DNA of 64,000 nt, taken from Leuconostoc fallax KCTC 3537. Lineage in GTDB: Bacteria; Bacillota; Bacilli; Lactobacillales; Lactobacillaceae. Location: NCBI RefSeq assembly GCF_000165675.1, contig NZ_AEIZ01000008.1, forward strand, positions 23,070 to 87,069, given 5' to 3'. The notes under the pieces were generated by a model. That model ran no database searches. It was not told where the DNA came from and was given only the letters and a program-made list of their open reading frames with translations. The translations under genes were made by a program, and so were the position numbers. Position 1 is the first letter of the stretch, and every line of letters starts with the position of its first letter. Shown piece after piece: positions 48,040 through 56,983 of the stretch.

Positions 48040-48577
48040 AATCACTATCTCCGTTGATTTTCCAGATATTCTGTCCAGCATATACCGATCCGTACGTCAT
48101 GCTCGGAACATTATTATTTGTCCAGATAACATATATGTCAATACCCTTTGGATAAGCAGCTAACATATTTTGATTTAAAGTACCTATTGTATCTCCAGCA
48201 TGAAGTTGTTGTCCTGCTAGATATCGTGCCAAATGCGCAATACCAATATTTTCACCGCCAAACGTCAAAATCACTTCCTTATCATCGGCAGTTTTAATAT
48301 TCAATTGTTCACTAGAGGAATTTGTAACAATTCCTGATACAGGCGCAATGATATTACCGCCAATTGGCCAAATCATAACACCATCACCCATCATTTTATT
48401 GCGAAATAGCTCTAAATTACTATTTATCAGTGGTTGCATTTGGCCTGTAGCCGGAGCAACTAATGCGATGTCGTGCGCGGTTTTTGCCATACGCAAAGGT
48501 TGCATATCACTGTGGTGCCGACTAATTGTCACTAATTTTGATTTTCGCAAACGCCTAAGCTTACGCCACCAATCCAT
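48017..48577 (-). CDS. EIIA-Glc-like protein without its phosphorylation histidines
   Basis: The 186-aa protein has the EIIA-glucose fold pattern in LVAPATGQMQPL, KMMGDGVMIWPIGGNIIAPV and GQQLHAGDTIGTLN. In working EIIA the active histidine is in the HFGIDTV motif. Here that place reads LTFGGENIGI, and the second histidine (TKHAFGI in canonical EIIA) reads SSEQLNI. Both are missing, so it cannot take part in normal PTS phosphotransfer. It may be a regulatory or sugar-binding relic. It lies two bases downstream of the aminotransferase gene and overlaps truB by 23 bases. Confidence 0.75.
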   Translation of the reverse strand: MDWWRKLRRLRKSKLVTISRHHSDMQPLRMAKTAHDIALVAPATGQMQPLINSNLELFRNKMMGDGVMIWPIGGNIIAPVSGIVTNSSSEQLNIKTADDKEVILTFGGENIGIAHLARYLAGQQLHAGDTIGTLNQNMLAAYPKGIDIYVIWTNNNVPSMTYGSVYAGQNIWKINGDSDYEAATDD

Positions 48578-48579
48578 GT

Positions 48580-49758
48580 TTATCTCTCCCGTAATTTATC
48601 AACATATTTTTTCAATCGTGCCATACCTTCTTTAAGGACATCATCCGAGGCAGCATAAGAAATACGAATGTAGGCTTTGGCGCTATCACTAAAACCAGAA
48701 CCAGGAATCACTGCTACCTTACCTTCATTGGCTAATTTCAAGGCAAACGCATCACCATCTTCGCCTAGATCAGCTGGTAACTTAGCAAATACATAGAAGG
48801 CACCCTCTGGATTAACAACATCAAAATCTAATGCTTCAAGCTGTGCCACAATAAAATCACGTCGATGTTGGTAGATATCGCGCATTGCTAACGGCGTGTC
48901 TTGAACATCACGTAATGCAACGAGCGCAGCATCTTGAATTACCGTTGGCACAGCAAAAACTAAAGCACCGTGTACTTTTTGCATTTGTTGGATGACATCA
49001 GCTTGCGCCAGAATAAACCCAATACGGTAACCAGTCATCGCATGCGACTTAGAGAGACCATTAATATAGATCGTCTGTTCCGGTAATAATTCTGCTAATG
49101 ACACATGCTCTTGGTTATAGGTTAGCACTGAATAAATTTCATCAGAAATAACCCATAGGTTTTCTTGCTTGAACACTGTTATTAACGCTTCTAACTCTTC
49201 ACGAGAATATGTAACGCCGGTTGGATTAGTGGGATAGTTCATCAAAATAGCACGTACTGGGACTGTTGCATTTTTGACAGCTTCAATAATCATTTGCGGT
49301 GTTAATTTGAAATTGTTTGTGGCAGTATCAATGGTGATTCGTTCACCACGTGCTAACTTAATAGAAGAAAAATACGGACCATATGCAGGTTCCGGAATTA
49401 AAATACCATCTCCGGCATTGAGCAATGTATTAAACACCACGTTAATCGCTTCACTTACACCAGAAGTGACAATAACATTACGTTCATCTGTATAATTTAA
49501 ATGATAAGTGTTATTAAAATAAGTAACGGCAGCTTCCCTTAAAACACGCTCTCCTTGACTTTCGGAATAATGCGAACGGTTCTGTTCTACTGCATTAATT
49601 GCAGCTTTCTTAATGCGTTCATCAACATCAAACCCAGGCTCTCCTAAGGTTAAGCGAACCAAATCAGGAATATCACGTACTTTTTCTTGAAAACCTAATA
49701 ATTTATCAGGTGCCATGGCAGTAATATTAGAGTTAAGTAATGGCGTAAATTCTGTCAT
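48580..49758 (-). CDS. PLP-dependent class I aminotransferase
   Basis: The 392-aa enzyme has the features of fold-type I aminotransferases: LTLGEPGFDV near residue 37, EPAYGPY, MNYPTNPTG, VISDEIYS, and the PLP lysine in NGLSKSHAMTGYRIGF near residue 233. The C-terminal FSDSAKAYIRISYAAS has the conserved arginine that binds the substrate carboxylate. It resembles PatA/AraT-type enzymes, which act on aromatic amino acids or on N-acetyl-diaminopimelate. The exact substrate cannot be told. The upstream site is weak. It is followed by the EIIA-like gene. Confidence 0.88.
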   Translation of the reverse strand: MTEFTPLLNSNITAMAPDKLLGFQEKVRDIPDLVRLTLGEPGFDVDERIKKAAINAVEQNRSHYSESQGERVLREAAVTYFNNTYHLNYTDERNVIVTSGVSEAINVVFNTLLNAGDGILIPEPAYGPYFSSIKLARGERITIDTATNNFKLTPQMIIEAVKNATVPVRAILMNYPTNPTGVTYSREELEALITVFKQENLWVISDEIYSVLTYNQEHVSLAELLPEQTIYINGLSKSHAMTGYRIGFILAQADVIQQMQKVHGALVFAVPTVIQDAALVALRDVQDTPLAMRDIYQHRRDFIVAQLEALDFDVVNPEGAFYVFAKLPADLGEDGDAFALKLANEGKVAVIPGSGFSDSAKAYIRISYAASDDVLKEGMARLKKYVDKLRER

Positions 49759-49800
49759 AGTTCCATCCTTTAATTTAATGACTTGTTACTATTCTAACAC

Positions 49801-49830
49801 AAAAGCGATAATCTCTTGATTATCGCTTTT
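49801..49830. terminator. Terminator of the rimP-rbfA operon
   Basis: AAAAGCGATAATC and GATTATCGCTTTT form a perfect 13-base stem around TCTT, directly after the rbfA stop at 49834. Confidence 0.88.
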
Positions 49831-49833
49831 GAA

Positions 49834-50187
49834 TTAATTTTCTTTATGCAATTTCTTAATCAGTTCTTCAATATGATTACCATATTGCACAGATGTATCA
49901 CGAACAAATTTAAGTTCGGGGATTTTGTATACAGTCAAACGGCTACCTAATTCTTTACGAATTAAACCAGTTGCAGCCTCTAAACCATCTTGTGCCTTCT
50001 TAGCATCACTTGCTAAATCAGACAAAATAGAATAGTAAATTGTTGCACCTTGCAAATCACCCGTAACATCAACACTTGTAATCGTAACATCCTGAACACG
50101 TGGATCACGCACTCTTTTGAGCAGTAAATCCGTTACATCACGCTGAATTTCCTGACTCAAACGTCCTGCACGTTGTGGATTAGCCAT
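49834..50187 (-). CDS. rbfA: Ribosome-binding factor A
   Basis: The 117-aa protein starts at ATG 50187 (MANPQRAGRLSQEIQRD), preceded by GGGAGG. An upstream TTG start is less likely. The KH-like fold shows in LLLKRVRDPRVQDVTITSVD and RVLELKFV-like IPELKFVRDTSVQYG. It assists 30S subunit maturation and cold adaptation. It is the last gene of the rimP-nusA-ylxR-ylxQ-infB-rbfA operon. Confidence 0.95.
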   Translation of the reverse strand: MANPQRAGRLSQEIQRDVTDLLLKRVRDPRVQDVTITSVDVTGDLQGATIYYSILSDLASDAKKAQDGLEAATGLIRKELGSRLTVYKIPELKFVRDTSVQYGNHIEELIKKLHKEN

Positions 50188-50229
50188 CTTTGTACCTCCC
50201 AAACTTTATGATGATAACGCCTCAAAAAA

Positions 50230-52743
50230 TTACTTAGGCTTTACTTCCTGCATAATATAAGCTTCGATTGTGTCGCCAACCTTAACATCATCATACTTTG
50301 CAATTGTGAATCCGAATTCGAAGCCAAACTTCACTTCCTTAACTGAATCTTTACCACGTTGCAATGAACCAAGTTCACCATCGTAAACAACAACATTGTT
50401 ACGTAACAATCTCACTTTGGCATCATTTGTAATTTTACCTTCAGTGACAATAGAACCTGCAATTGTTCCAACCTTAGAGAACTTGAACAACTCACGAATT
50501 TCGGCTTGACCAATAACCTTCTCTTCATATACAGGTTCAAGTTGACCCTTCATTGCTGCTTCAACATCATCAATCGCATTATAGATAACATTGTATAGAC
50601 GAATATCAACTGCTTCGTTATCAGCTTGTGATTTTGCCAATGGCGTAGGACGCACATTAAATCCAATAATGATAGCACCTGAAGCTTCAGCTAATGTAAC
50701 ATCGGATTCGTTAATTGCACCAGCAGCAGTGTGAATAATATCAACACGAACACCGTCAACTTCAATCTTCTTCAATGAGCCCGTCAAAGCCTCAACAGAT
50801 CCTTGCACATCGGCCTTAACAATAACAGGAACCGTCTTCATCGCATTTTCAGCCATCTTATTAAACAATGTATCCAATGTTACAACAGAACCAGAATGAC
50901 GTTCTTCTTCTTGCGCACGTTTTGCACGTTCTTCACCGGCTGCACGTGCCGTCTTTTCATCTTCCATTACAATGAAACGATCGCCAGCTTGTGGCACATC
51001 ATTCAAACCAGTAATCTGAACAGGTGTTGCAGGTGTTGCCTCAGCAACATCTTGACCACGTTCATTTGTCATTGTACGAACACGACCATAAGTATTACCA
51101 ACAACAATTGGATCTCCAACACGCATCGTACCTTGTTGAACCAATACTGTAGCCACTGGGCCACGTCCTTTATCAAGACGAGCTTCAACCACAGAACCAC
51201 GCGCACGTGTGTGTGGATCAGCCTTAAGCTCCAAAACATCTGCTTGAAGTAAGACCATTTCCAAAAGTGCATCAACGTTTTGACCAAACTTAGCAGAGAT
51301 CTTAACGAATATCGTATCACCACCATATTCTTCTGGTACAAGATCATAGGCCATTAATTGGTTCATCACATCATCAGGGTTCGCACCGGGCTTATCGATC
51401 TTGTTAACAGCAACGATAATTGGTGTCCCAGCTGCCTTAGCATGATTAATCGCTTCAATTGTTTGAGGCATCACACCATCATCAGCGGCAACAACCAAAA
51501 TTGTAATATCAGTAATATTTGCACCACGTGCACGCATTTCAGTAAAGGCCGCGTGTCCTGGTGTGTCTAAGAATGTAATTAAGCGATCATTCAAACGCGC
51601 CTGATAAGCACCAATATGCTGTGTGATACCACCTGCTTCACCTTCAGTAACATGCGATTGACGTAAGTAATCCAACAATGTTGTTTTACCGTGATCAACG
51701 TGTCCCATAATTGTTACAACTGGTGGACGAGGTACCATCTTTGATTCATCTAAATGCGTATCTTCAAAGAATTTATCAATATCAGCAACGTCTTCTTGAA
51801 TCTTTTCTTTAGATTCAATACCATAATCAGCAGCCAAAATTTCAATCGTATCCTGATCTAAGCTCTGGTTTTGGTTCGTTACAATACCTAATAAGAATAA
51901 TTTCTTGATAATTTCTGCTGTATCACGATGAAGCAACTTAGATAGGTCCTGAACGTTCATACCAACGCGGTATTCAAGAACCTGTGGCAATGGTTGCTCT
52001 TTACGTTCTGTAACTGGGGCTGTTGAACGGCGCTTAGCAGCAATACGGCGTGATTTTTTAGAACCACGTGGACGGTCGTTACGACGTGGTGTTTGCTGGC
52101 CTGTACCTGTCGTATTACGCTTACGCGAGTTATTACGTGCTGAGTTATTGCCAGATGACAACGCACCACCAAAACGACCCGCACCATTGGCAGTAGTACC
52201 TTCAGGTTTAGCTGTTGTAGCTGGTTTTGTAGCAGCTGTAGGCGTTGCTGGCTTCTTCTTTGGTGCTGGCTTTTGTGCCGCACGCTTCTTTTCATTTTCT
52301 TCACGATACTGCTTAAGGCTGTTATCAGGCTTTGCAGAGTAATCGATTTGACCCTCACGTGGCTTCGTTGACCATGAACGCTTCTCGCGAACTGCCGGAC
52401 GCCCCTGAGCGGGAGCTACACGTGATCCTGGACGAGCATTGTTGTTATTGCGTTGCTGTCCTCCTTGACCTTGTTGACGCGTAGCGCCACCACGTGTTTG
52501 TGATTTTGACGATGCATTTGCACCATTATTTGGACGACTAGTATTTGGACGTCCTTGACTATTGTTACTATTATTTGGGCGACCAGAACGCGCTGGGCGT
52601 GCTTGATTATTAACAGGCTTCGAACCATCTGCTAACTTTGCCGCATGGCGACGTTGTGAAGCAGGTAATTCCTTTCTTTCTGGAACTGCTTGCTTTCTTA
52701 CGGGACGATTTGAGCTAGTAAGTTTATTTTTATCTTCTGCCAT
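50230..52743 (-). CDS. infB: Translation initiation factor IF-2
   Basis: The 837-aa GTPase has a long basic, Asn/Arg-rich N-terminal extension and an IF2_N region ([19 protein letters not shown]). The G domain carries [19 protein letters not shown] (P-loop), [16 protein letters not shown] and [12 protein letters not shown]. Domains II-IV follow to the end. It brings initiator tRNA to the 30S subunit. It sits in the standard Firmicute operon between ylxQ and rbfA. Confidence 0.97.
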   Translation of the reverse strand: MAEDKNKLTSSNRPVRKQAVPERKELPASQRRHAAKLADGSKPVNNQARPARSGRPNNSNNSQGRPNTSRPNNGANASSKSQTRGGATRQQGQGGQQRNNNNARPGSRVAPAQGRPAVREKRSWSTKPREGQIDYSAKPDNSLKQYREENEKKRAAQKPAPKKKPATPTAATKPATTAKPEGTTANGAGRFGGALSSGNNSARNNSRKRNTTGTGQQTPRRNDRPRGSKKSRRIAAKRRSTAPVTERKEQPLPQVLEYRVGMNVQDLSKLLHRDTAEIIKKLFLLGIVTNQNQSLDQDTIEILAADYGIESKEKIQEDVADIDKFFEDTHLDESKMVPRPPVVTIMGHVDHGKTTLLDYLRQSHVTEGEAGGITQHIGAYQARLNDRLITFLDTPGHAAFTEMRARGANITDITILVVAADDGVMPQTIEAINHAKAAGTPIIVAVNKIDKPGANPDDVMNQLMAYDLVPEEYGGDTIFVKISAKFGQNVDALLEMVLLQADVLELKADPHTRARGSVVEARLDKGRGPVATVLVQQGTMRVGDPIVVGNTYGRVRTMTNERGQDVAEATPATPVQITGLNDVPQAGDRFIVMEDEKTARAAGEERAKRAQEEERHSGSVVTLDTLFNKMAENAMKTVPVIVKADVQGSVEALTGSLKKIEVDGVRVDIIHTAAGAINESDVTLAEASGAIIIGFNVRPTPLAKSQADNEAVDIRLYNVIYNAIDDVEAAMKGQLEPVYEEKVIGQAEIRELFKFSKVGTIAGSIVTEGKITNDAKVRLLRNNVVVYDGELGSLQRGKDSVKEVKFGFEFGFTIAKYDDVKVGDTIEAYIMQEVKPK

Positions 52744-53066
52744 TTAGTTCCGCTCCTTTTCTAAAATTAATGCTTTTATTTTCCGACTAAATCCACGATC
52801 TGCTATTGCAAAGACAGAACGATTAACTCCAATTGCGTGAACCAACTGTTCGCGAGAGAAATTTTGAATTAGCGTCACACCATAAGTATTTGATTTATCA
52901 GCTAATTTTTTCCCTGGCTTTTACCGCCATCACTTGGGAAAAAAGCGACGCCGACTTTTTGCAACTTGATTGCACTTAGTGTTGGTTCTGTACCCAATAC
53001 TAATTTATTAGCACGCATTGCCAATCCTAAAAGATTCAATATTTTCTGATCATTATTCTGAATCAT
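52744..53066 (-). CDS. ylxQ: L7Ae-family RNA-binding protein YlxQ (one frameshift as given)
   Basis: ATG 53066 overlaps the ylxR stop. Adding one A in the run near 52910 restores the C-terminus (KKLADKSNTYGVTLIQNFSR and onward) up to the stop two bases before infB, giving 107 residues. LLGLAMRANKLVLGTE is a classic L7Ae/L30e start. These proteins bind kink-turn RNA. The repair is supported by the normal length and the operon position. Confidence 0.88.
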
Positions 53067-53355
53067 TAGCAAAAAGTTCCCGACGTGCTTGTTGGTGATC
53101 AACATAAGCAATAAGTTCATCGTAGAATTCATCGCTCACTTTCATACTAAATGCCTTATCAAGTACCTTTTTACTTTTCGCCATTTTAGCATTGTCAACA
53201 TTCAGACTAATATAAGCGCCTCTACCATTCGCTTTACTCGTTGGATCTAAGCTAATTTCACCATCTTTATTTTTAACTACTCTAACAAGATCTTTTTTAG
53301 GAAACATTTCACTTGTTACAACATCTTTACGCATTGGAATTTTACGAGGTTTCAT
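53053..53355 (-). CDS. ylxR: YlxR-family RNA-binding protein
   Basis: The 100-aa protein has the YlxR signature KIPMRKDVVTSEMFPKKDLV at the start, then GRGAYISLN. It occupies the usual place between nusA and ylxQ in the operon. YlxR has been linked to RNase P and to gene regulation in other Firmicutes, but its role is not settled. AGGAGG precedes its start. Confidence 0.92.
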   Translation of the reverse strand: MKPRKIPMRKDVVTSEMFPKKDLVRVVKNKDGEISLDPTSKANGRGAYISLNVDNAKMAKSKKVLDKAFSMKVSDEFYDELIAYVDHQQARRELFANDSE

Positions 53356-53370
53356 ATATAGTCCTCCTTA

Positions 53371-54498
53371 TTACATATCCATATCAGAATTTTGGTTCTT
53401 TTCTTCTGGTTGACTGGTATCTTCACGCTCGGCTACTTTTGCTAGAAAATCTGCGGCTTCGCTTTCAGATTTAATATCAATTTTAAATCCTGTTAACCGT
53501 GCGGCTAAACGTGCATTCTGCCCCTTTTTACCAATTGCCAAAGATAATTGATTATCAGGAACGATAACTGTCACCGCATGATTATTTTCAGGATCAAAGA
53601 TGACATCAACAACTTCAGATGGATTCAAAGCATTAGCAATATATTGTGCTTCGTCTTCAACCCATTCAACGATGTCCATATTTTCGCCACCAAGCTCATT
53701 GACCACCGCCTGTACACGCGTACCGCGTTGTCCCACTAAGGCACCGACTGGATCTAAATCAGAATCATGTGTATAAACCGCAATCTTAGAACGGTCTCCT
53801 GCTTCACGTGCAATACTCATAATCTCAACAGTACCATCATAAACTTCAGGGACTTCTTGTTCAAATAAGCGTTTTACCAAATCTTCGGCTGCTCTTGATA
53901 CAAAAATCTGAGGTCCCTTAGGACTATTCTCAACTTTTGAAACCAAGACCTTAATACGATCATGCATCCGATAATGTTCATTTGGCATTTGATCGTTTTG
54001 TGCCATAACAGCTTCTTGATTACCAGGTAACATAACATACAAGAAACGCGCATCTTGTCGTTCAACTTCTCCAGTAATGATTTCGTCTTGATATTCGGAG
54101 AACTTCTTATAAATCGCTTCTCGACCTGCTTCACGAAGCTTTTGCATAATAACTTGCTTAGCTGTTTGAGCTGCGATTCTACCAAAATTCTTTGGTGTCA
54201 CATCAAAGCGAATTTCATCACCAGCTTCATAAGCACGGTTAATGGCCAATGCCTCAGATAATGGGATTTCAATCACTTCATCTTCGAAATCTTCATCAAG
54301 CACGACTGTCTTGATTTGCTTAATGGTAATACTACCATTACGATCATTGAATGTGACATCGACATTACTTTGTGTGGCGTTAAACTGTTTCTTATAAGCT
54401 GCTGCTAAAGCTAGCTCTAAGGCATCCACAACGATTTGACGATCAATGCCACGTTCGTTTTCTAATGCATCTAGTGCATCAACTAATTCTTTACTCAT
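53371..54498 (-). CDS. nusA: Transcription termination/antitermination factor NusA
   Basis: The 375-aa protein has the N-terminal RNAP-binding domain, an S1 domain (GEVERQDARFLYVML) and two KH domains (DPVGALVGQRGTRVQAVVNE, then LAIGKKGQNARLAARLTGFK), as expected for Firmicute NusA without C-terminal acidic repeats. It modulates RNA polymerase pausing. It is the second gene of the operon. Confidence 0.97.
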   Translation of the reverse strand: MSKELVDALDALENERGIDRQIVVDALELALAAAYKKQFNATQSNVDVTFNDRNGSITIKQIKTVVLDEDFEDEVIEIPLSEALAINRAYEAGDEIRFDVTPKNFGRIAAQTAKQVIMQKLREAGREAIYKKFSEYQDEIITGEVERQDARFLYVMLPGNQEAVMAQNDQMPNEHYRMHDRIKVLVSKVENSPKGPQIFVSRAAEDLVKRLFEQEVPEVYDGTVEIMSIAREAGDRSKIAVYTHDSDLDPVGALVGQRGTRVQAVVNELGGENMDIVEWVEDEAQYIANALNPSEVVDVIFDPENNHAVTVIVPDNQLSLAIGKKGQNARLAARLTGFKIDIKSESEAADFLAKVAEREDTSQPEEKNQNSDMDM

Positions 54499-54515
54499 TA
54501 GATTAACCTCATCAA

Positions 54516-54992
54516 TTAAAATTGTACATCTAACGATGCTTTTGCAATTTCAGAAAATGCAAGCGTTAATGTCTCATCGTCAGTTATCAAAACGATAGCA
54601 TCATCATTAATCTCACTGATCTTGCCTTGCCATTTTTTACGTCCATTTTTTGCGACAAAAAGGGAAACCAAAATATTTTCATCTGCTTCTTGAGCCCATT
54701 GATAATGCCATAATGCTTTTAACGGGCGATCTGCACCAGGTGAACTAATATCCAACATATAGGTTCCTGGAATAGGATCCGGTTCACTATTGTCTAGAAG
54801 TTCATTAATTTCTTCTGTTAATTTTGTTAGATCATTCATGGTAATAAATTCATGATCAGCTTTATCAATCAAAATTCTAAGGACGCGTTGTCCACCTTCG
54901 TTACCGAAAGTCAAATCCCATAGTATATCACCATGCTCATCGATTACCGGTTTAACTAGTTGAGCTACTGTTTGTTCGACTTTACTTGCCAT
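54516..54992 (-). CDS. rimP: Ribosome maturation factor RimP
   Basis: The 158-aa protein shows VEQTVAQLVKPVIDEHGDIL, a typical RimP start, and PIPGTYMLDISSPGADRPLK, the most conserved RimP segment. It helps assemble the 30S subunit. It is the first gene of the operon, with AGGAG-like sequence before its ATG. Confidence 0.95.
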   Translation of the reverse strand: MASKVEQTVAQLVKPVIDEHGDILWDLTFGNEGGQRVLRILIDKADHEFITMNDLTKLTEEINELLDNSEPDPIPGTYMLDISSPGADRPLKALWHYQWAQEADENILVSLFVAKNGRKKWQGKISEINDDAIVLITDDETLTLAFSEIAKASLDVQF

Positions 54993-55028
54993 ATTTCACT
55001 CCTTTCATTAATTCAACGCCATATTTTC

Positions 55029-55067
55029 ATAAAAAATGAGCCGGTCCCCCATGGACCCGCCCATTCA
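55029..55067 (-). terminator. Terminator after mtnN
   Basis: On the minus strand ATGGGCGGGTCC pairs with GGGACCGGCTCAT, allowing two mismatches, and TTTTTT follows. It separates the csp-mtnN unit from rimP. Confidence 0.65.
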
Positions 55068-55123
55068 CATAATATGCAAATTAACTATAATAATTATAAC
55101 TAATTTCAATATATTATGCAACT

Positions 55124-55801
55124 TTATGCTGTTTTACTATCCAAATAGCGTAGCAATAACGCTGCTGAGCGACGGCCTGCTTCAACAACGAACTCATCAA
55201 ATGTCACATCAGAGTGCCCATCAGCTAAGTCAGAAACACTACGTAACACGATAAACGGCGTACCAAAGCGTGTTGCAACCTGTGCAACTGCAGCCGACTC
55301 CATTTCAGCTAATAGTGCCGTTGGGAACGCTGCCTTAATTTTGTCCTTTTGACTTTGTTGAATAAATTGGTCACCAGATACAATCAGACCAGTACGGGTT
55401 GTCGTCAACGCTGTAAACTCTGTCACAACCTGTGCATCTGATTCAAAATACAATGGCTGTGCAGGTAACTGACCGTATTCATAGCCAAATGCCGTCACAT
55501 CAACATCATGATAAGCTAAATGTGTCCCGATTACCTCATCCCCAATCACCAGGTTTTCATCTAGAGCGCCGGCTGATCCTGTATTCACTAATAAATCGGG
55601 TGCATAATTATTGAGAAGCATGGCAGTAGCAGCACCAGCAGCTACCTTTCCAATACCCGATTCAGTCAAAACAACATCATGATTTTTATATGTTCCTTCA
55701 ATGATTTCTGAACCGCCATACTGCCTAACAGTAATATTTTCTAGAGCCGCAACTAAAGACCCTTTTTCTTCAGCCATAGGCGTAATAATACCAATTTTCA
55801 T
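55124..55801 (-). CDS. mtnN: 5'-methylthioadenosine/S-adenosylhomocysteine nucleosidase
   Basis: The 225-aa enzyme removes adenine from methylthioadenosine and S-adenosylhomocysteine, products of S-adenosylmethionine use, and so also feeds autoinducer-2 synthesis. It begins MKIGIITPMAEEKGSLVAAL, has NTGSAGALDENLVIGDEVIG, and ends with the catalytic aspartate in VLRSVSDLADGHSD. I start at ATG 55801 by homology, since an ATG at 55819 adds six residues and neither has a strong ribosome site. It lies downstream of nudF and a small membrane gene. Confidence 0.93.
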   Translation of the reverse strand: MKIGIITPMAEEKGSLVAALENITVRQYGGSEIIEGTYKNHDVVLTESGIGKVAAGAATAMLLNNYAPDLLVNTGSAGALDENLVIGDEVIGTHLAYHDVDVTAFGYEYGQLPAQPLYFESDAQVVTEFTALTTTRTGLIVSGDQFIQQSQKDKIKAAFPTALLAEMESAAVAQVATRFGTPFIVLRSVSDLADGHSDVTFDEFVVEAGRRSAALLLRYLDSKTA

Positions 55802-55808
55802 AATTAAT

Positions 55809-55832
55809 ACGTCTAGCATTATATTGCTAGAC
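55809..55832. other. Inverted repeat at the mtnN start
   Basis: CGTCTAGCA and TGCTAGACG are perfect nine-base arms with a six-base loop, just upstream of the chosen mtnN start. It could reduce translation of mtnN, act as a weak terminator or be an operator. Confidence 0.5.
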
Positions 55833-55849
55833 GATCCTTTCCATATTCA

Positions 55850-56158
55850 TTAATTGATAAAAAAGAAGTAAAGATACGATAAAACAATCAAGATAATTAA
55901 AAACATAATCAGTACATTGTATCGATGCTTTAATCTTGTTTCTTTACCTTTAGTTGTTAATTTACCATCACTCCCCAACTCATAACGCCCTTTACGCGTC
56001 AAGCGCATTTCTTCCCGCGTTTCTGGCGTTACAGTTGTTACTTTTGTGGGATGACTTTTAGCATATTCTCGCTCAACAGCAACACGTTGTTTTTCACGTT
56101 GCCTTTTGCTCAGACGGTCACTATGCCGTGCGCTACGACTCATTTCTTCATCTGTCAT
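55850..56158 (-). CDS. Small membrane protein of unknown function
   Basis: The 102-aa protein has a long, very basic N-terminal part (RSARHSDRLSKRQREKQRVA), a middle part with KGRYELGSDGKLTTKGKE, and one C-terminal hydrophobic helix (LIMFLIILIVLSYLYFFFIN). It is probably a tail-anchored membrane protein with a cytoplasmic basic domain. It is one base from nudF and close to mtnN. Lactic acid bacteria often carry such a gene here, but its role is unknown. Confidence 0.75.
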   Translation of the reverse strand: MTDEEMSRSARHSDRLSKRQREKQRVAVEREYAKSHPTKVTTVTPETREEMRLTRKGRYELGSDGKLTTKGKETRLKHRYNVLIMFLIILIVLSYLYFFFIN

Positions 56159-56713
56159 TTAATTGCCTCTAATAAATGCCCAATACAAAAATGCAGTAAT
56201 CGTTTTTTGATCATTGAGTTCACCGCGTTGAAACATAGCAAGCATCTCATCATAACTGACAGTTACCAAATCCATTGTTTCACCAACATCACGCGGTAAT
56301 TGTTCATCTTCTGGGACAGGTTGCAAATCATGTGCCGTATACAAATGCATATAAGCATCTGAAAAGCCAACCGTTTCATAAAATCCCATCACTTGATGGA
56401 TATCATCAGTATGCATTCTCAATTCTTCATTAAGTTCGCGTCTCACAGCATGGATTGGATCATTAATATCACGTTGGTCAAGCTTTCCAGCAGGTATTTC
56501 TAAAATAAAATCACCAATTGTTGCTCGCCATTGTCGCTCTAGAATAATATGATCACTATCTTGAAACGCTAAAACCGCGATTGCTGGAACATGCCGGACA
56601 ATATCTCTCTTAGCCGTTTGGCCACTGGCCAATTGAACTGCTTGTGTTTCAATATCAAAGATTGGCCCCTCATATAATACTTTAGCATCAATCAGTGTTT
56701 CTTTTTCAGCCAT
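56159..56713 (-). CDS. nudF: Nudix hydrolase, ADP-ribose pyrophosphatase type
   Basis: The 184-aa protein has a Nudix box: AGKLDQRDINDP followed by AVRRELNEELRM, near residue 95. The upstream part AVLAFQDSDHIILERQWRAT is as in the ADP-ribose pyrophosphatase group. It splits ADP-ribose into AMP and ribose 5-phosphate. Its start overlaps the csp stop by one base, and the next gene follows at once, so a csp-nudF-membrane protein-mtnN operon is likely. Confidence 0.88.
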   Translation of the reverse strand: MAEKETLIDAKVLYEGPIFDIETQAVQLASGQTAKRDIVRHVPAIAVLAFQDSDHIILERQWRATIGDFILEIPAGKLDQRDINDPIHAVRRELNEELRMHTDDIHQVMGFYETVGFSDAYMHLYTAHDLQPVPEDEQLPRDVGETMDLVTVSYDEMLAMFQRGELNDQKTITAFLYWAFIRGN

Positions 56714-56937
56714 TAATATGAGGCTCCTTGTGAATCAACAGGTCTCACTTGAGCTGCTTGAAGGCCCTTGTAGCCTTGAACCAAAACATAGGTGACTGCT
56801 TCACCTTGATGCAGTGATTTAAATCCCGGCATATCAATGCCATTAAAATGTACAAATATATCATCGCCACCCTCATCAGGTGTGATATAACCATAACCAC
56901 GATCTTGTTGCCAAATTTTTACTTTTCCTATTTTCAT
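56713..56937 (-). CDS. Atypical cold-shock-domain protein
   Basis: The 74-aa protein has a cold-shock fold with RNP1-like DRGYGYITPDEGGDDIFVHF, where the usual KGFGFI is RGYGYI and RNP2 is DIFVHF. It has an extra tail (PVDSQGASY). It binds single-stranded RNA or DNA. The ATG has no ribosome site and lies a few bases after a possible -10 box (TACAAT), so the message may be leaderless. It is first in an operon with nudF. Confidence 0.85.
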   Translation of the reverse strand: MKIGKVKIWQQDRGYGYITPDEGGDDIFVHFNGIDMPGFKSLHQGEAVTYVLVQGYKGLQAAQVRPVDSQGASY

Positions 56938-56951
56938 ATTTTAATTGTATC

Positions 56952-56977
56952 AAAAAACGCCACAATAGGCGTTTTCA
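56952..56977 (-). terminator. Terminator of the purine permease gene
   Basis: On the minus strand AAAACGCC pairs with GGCGTTTT around TATTGT, followed by a T run. It lies just after the permease stop. Confidence 0.75.
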
Positions 56978-56983
56978 TTTTAT

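Noticed and set aside
50803..51252. Plus-strand open frame of 149 codons within infB
   Set aside because: It is rich in Cys, His and Asn, as expected from an antisense shadow, and infB is certain on the other strand.
51957..52358. Minus-strand open frame of 133 codons overlapping infB
   Set aside because: It is a shifted frame through the repetitive basic N-terminal region of infB, without a start site.
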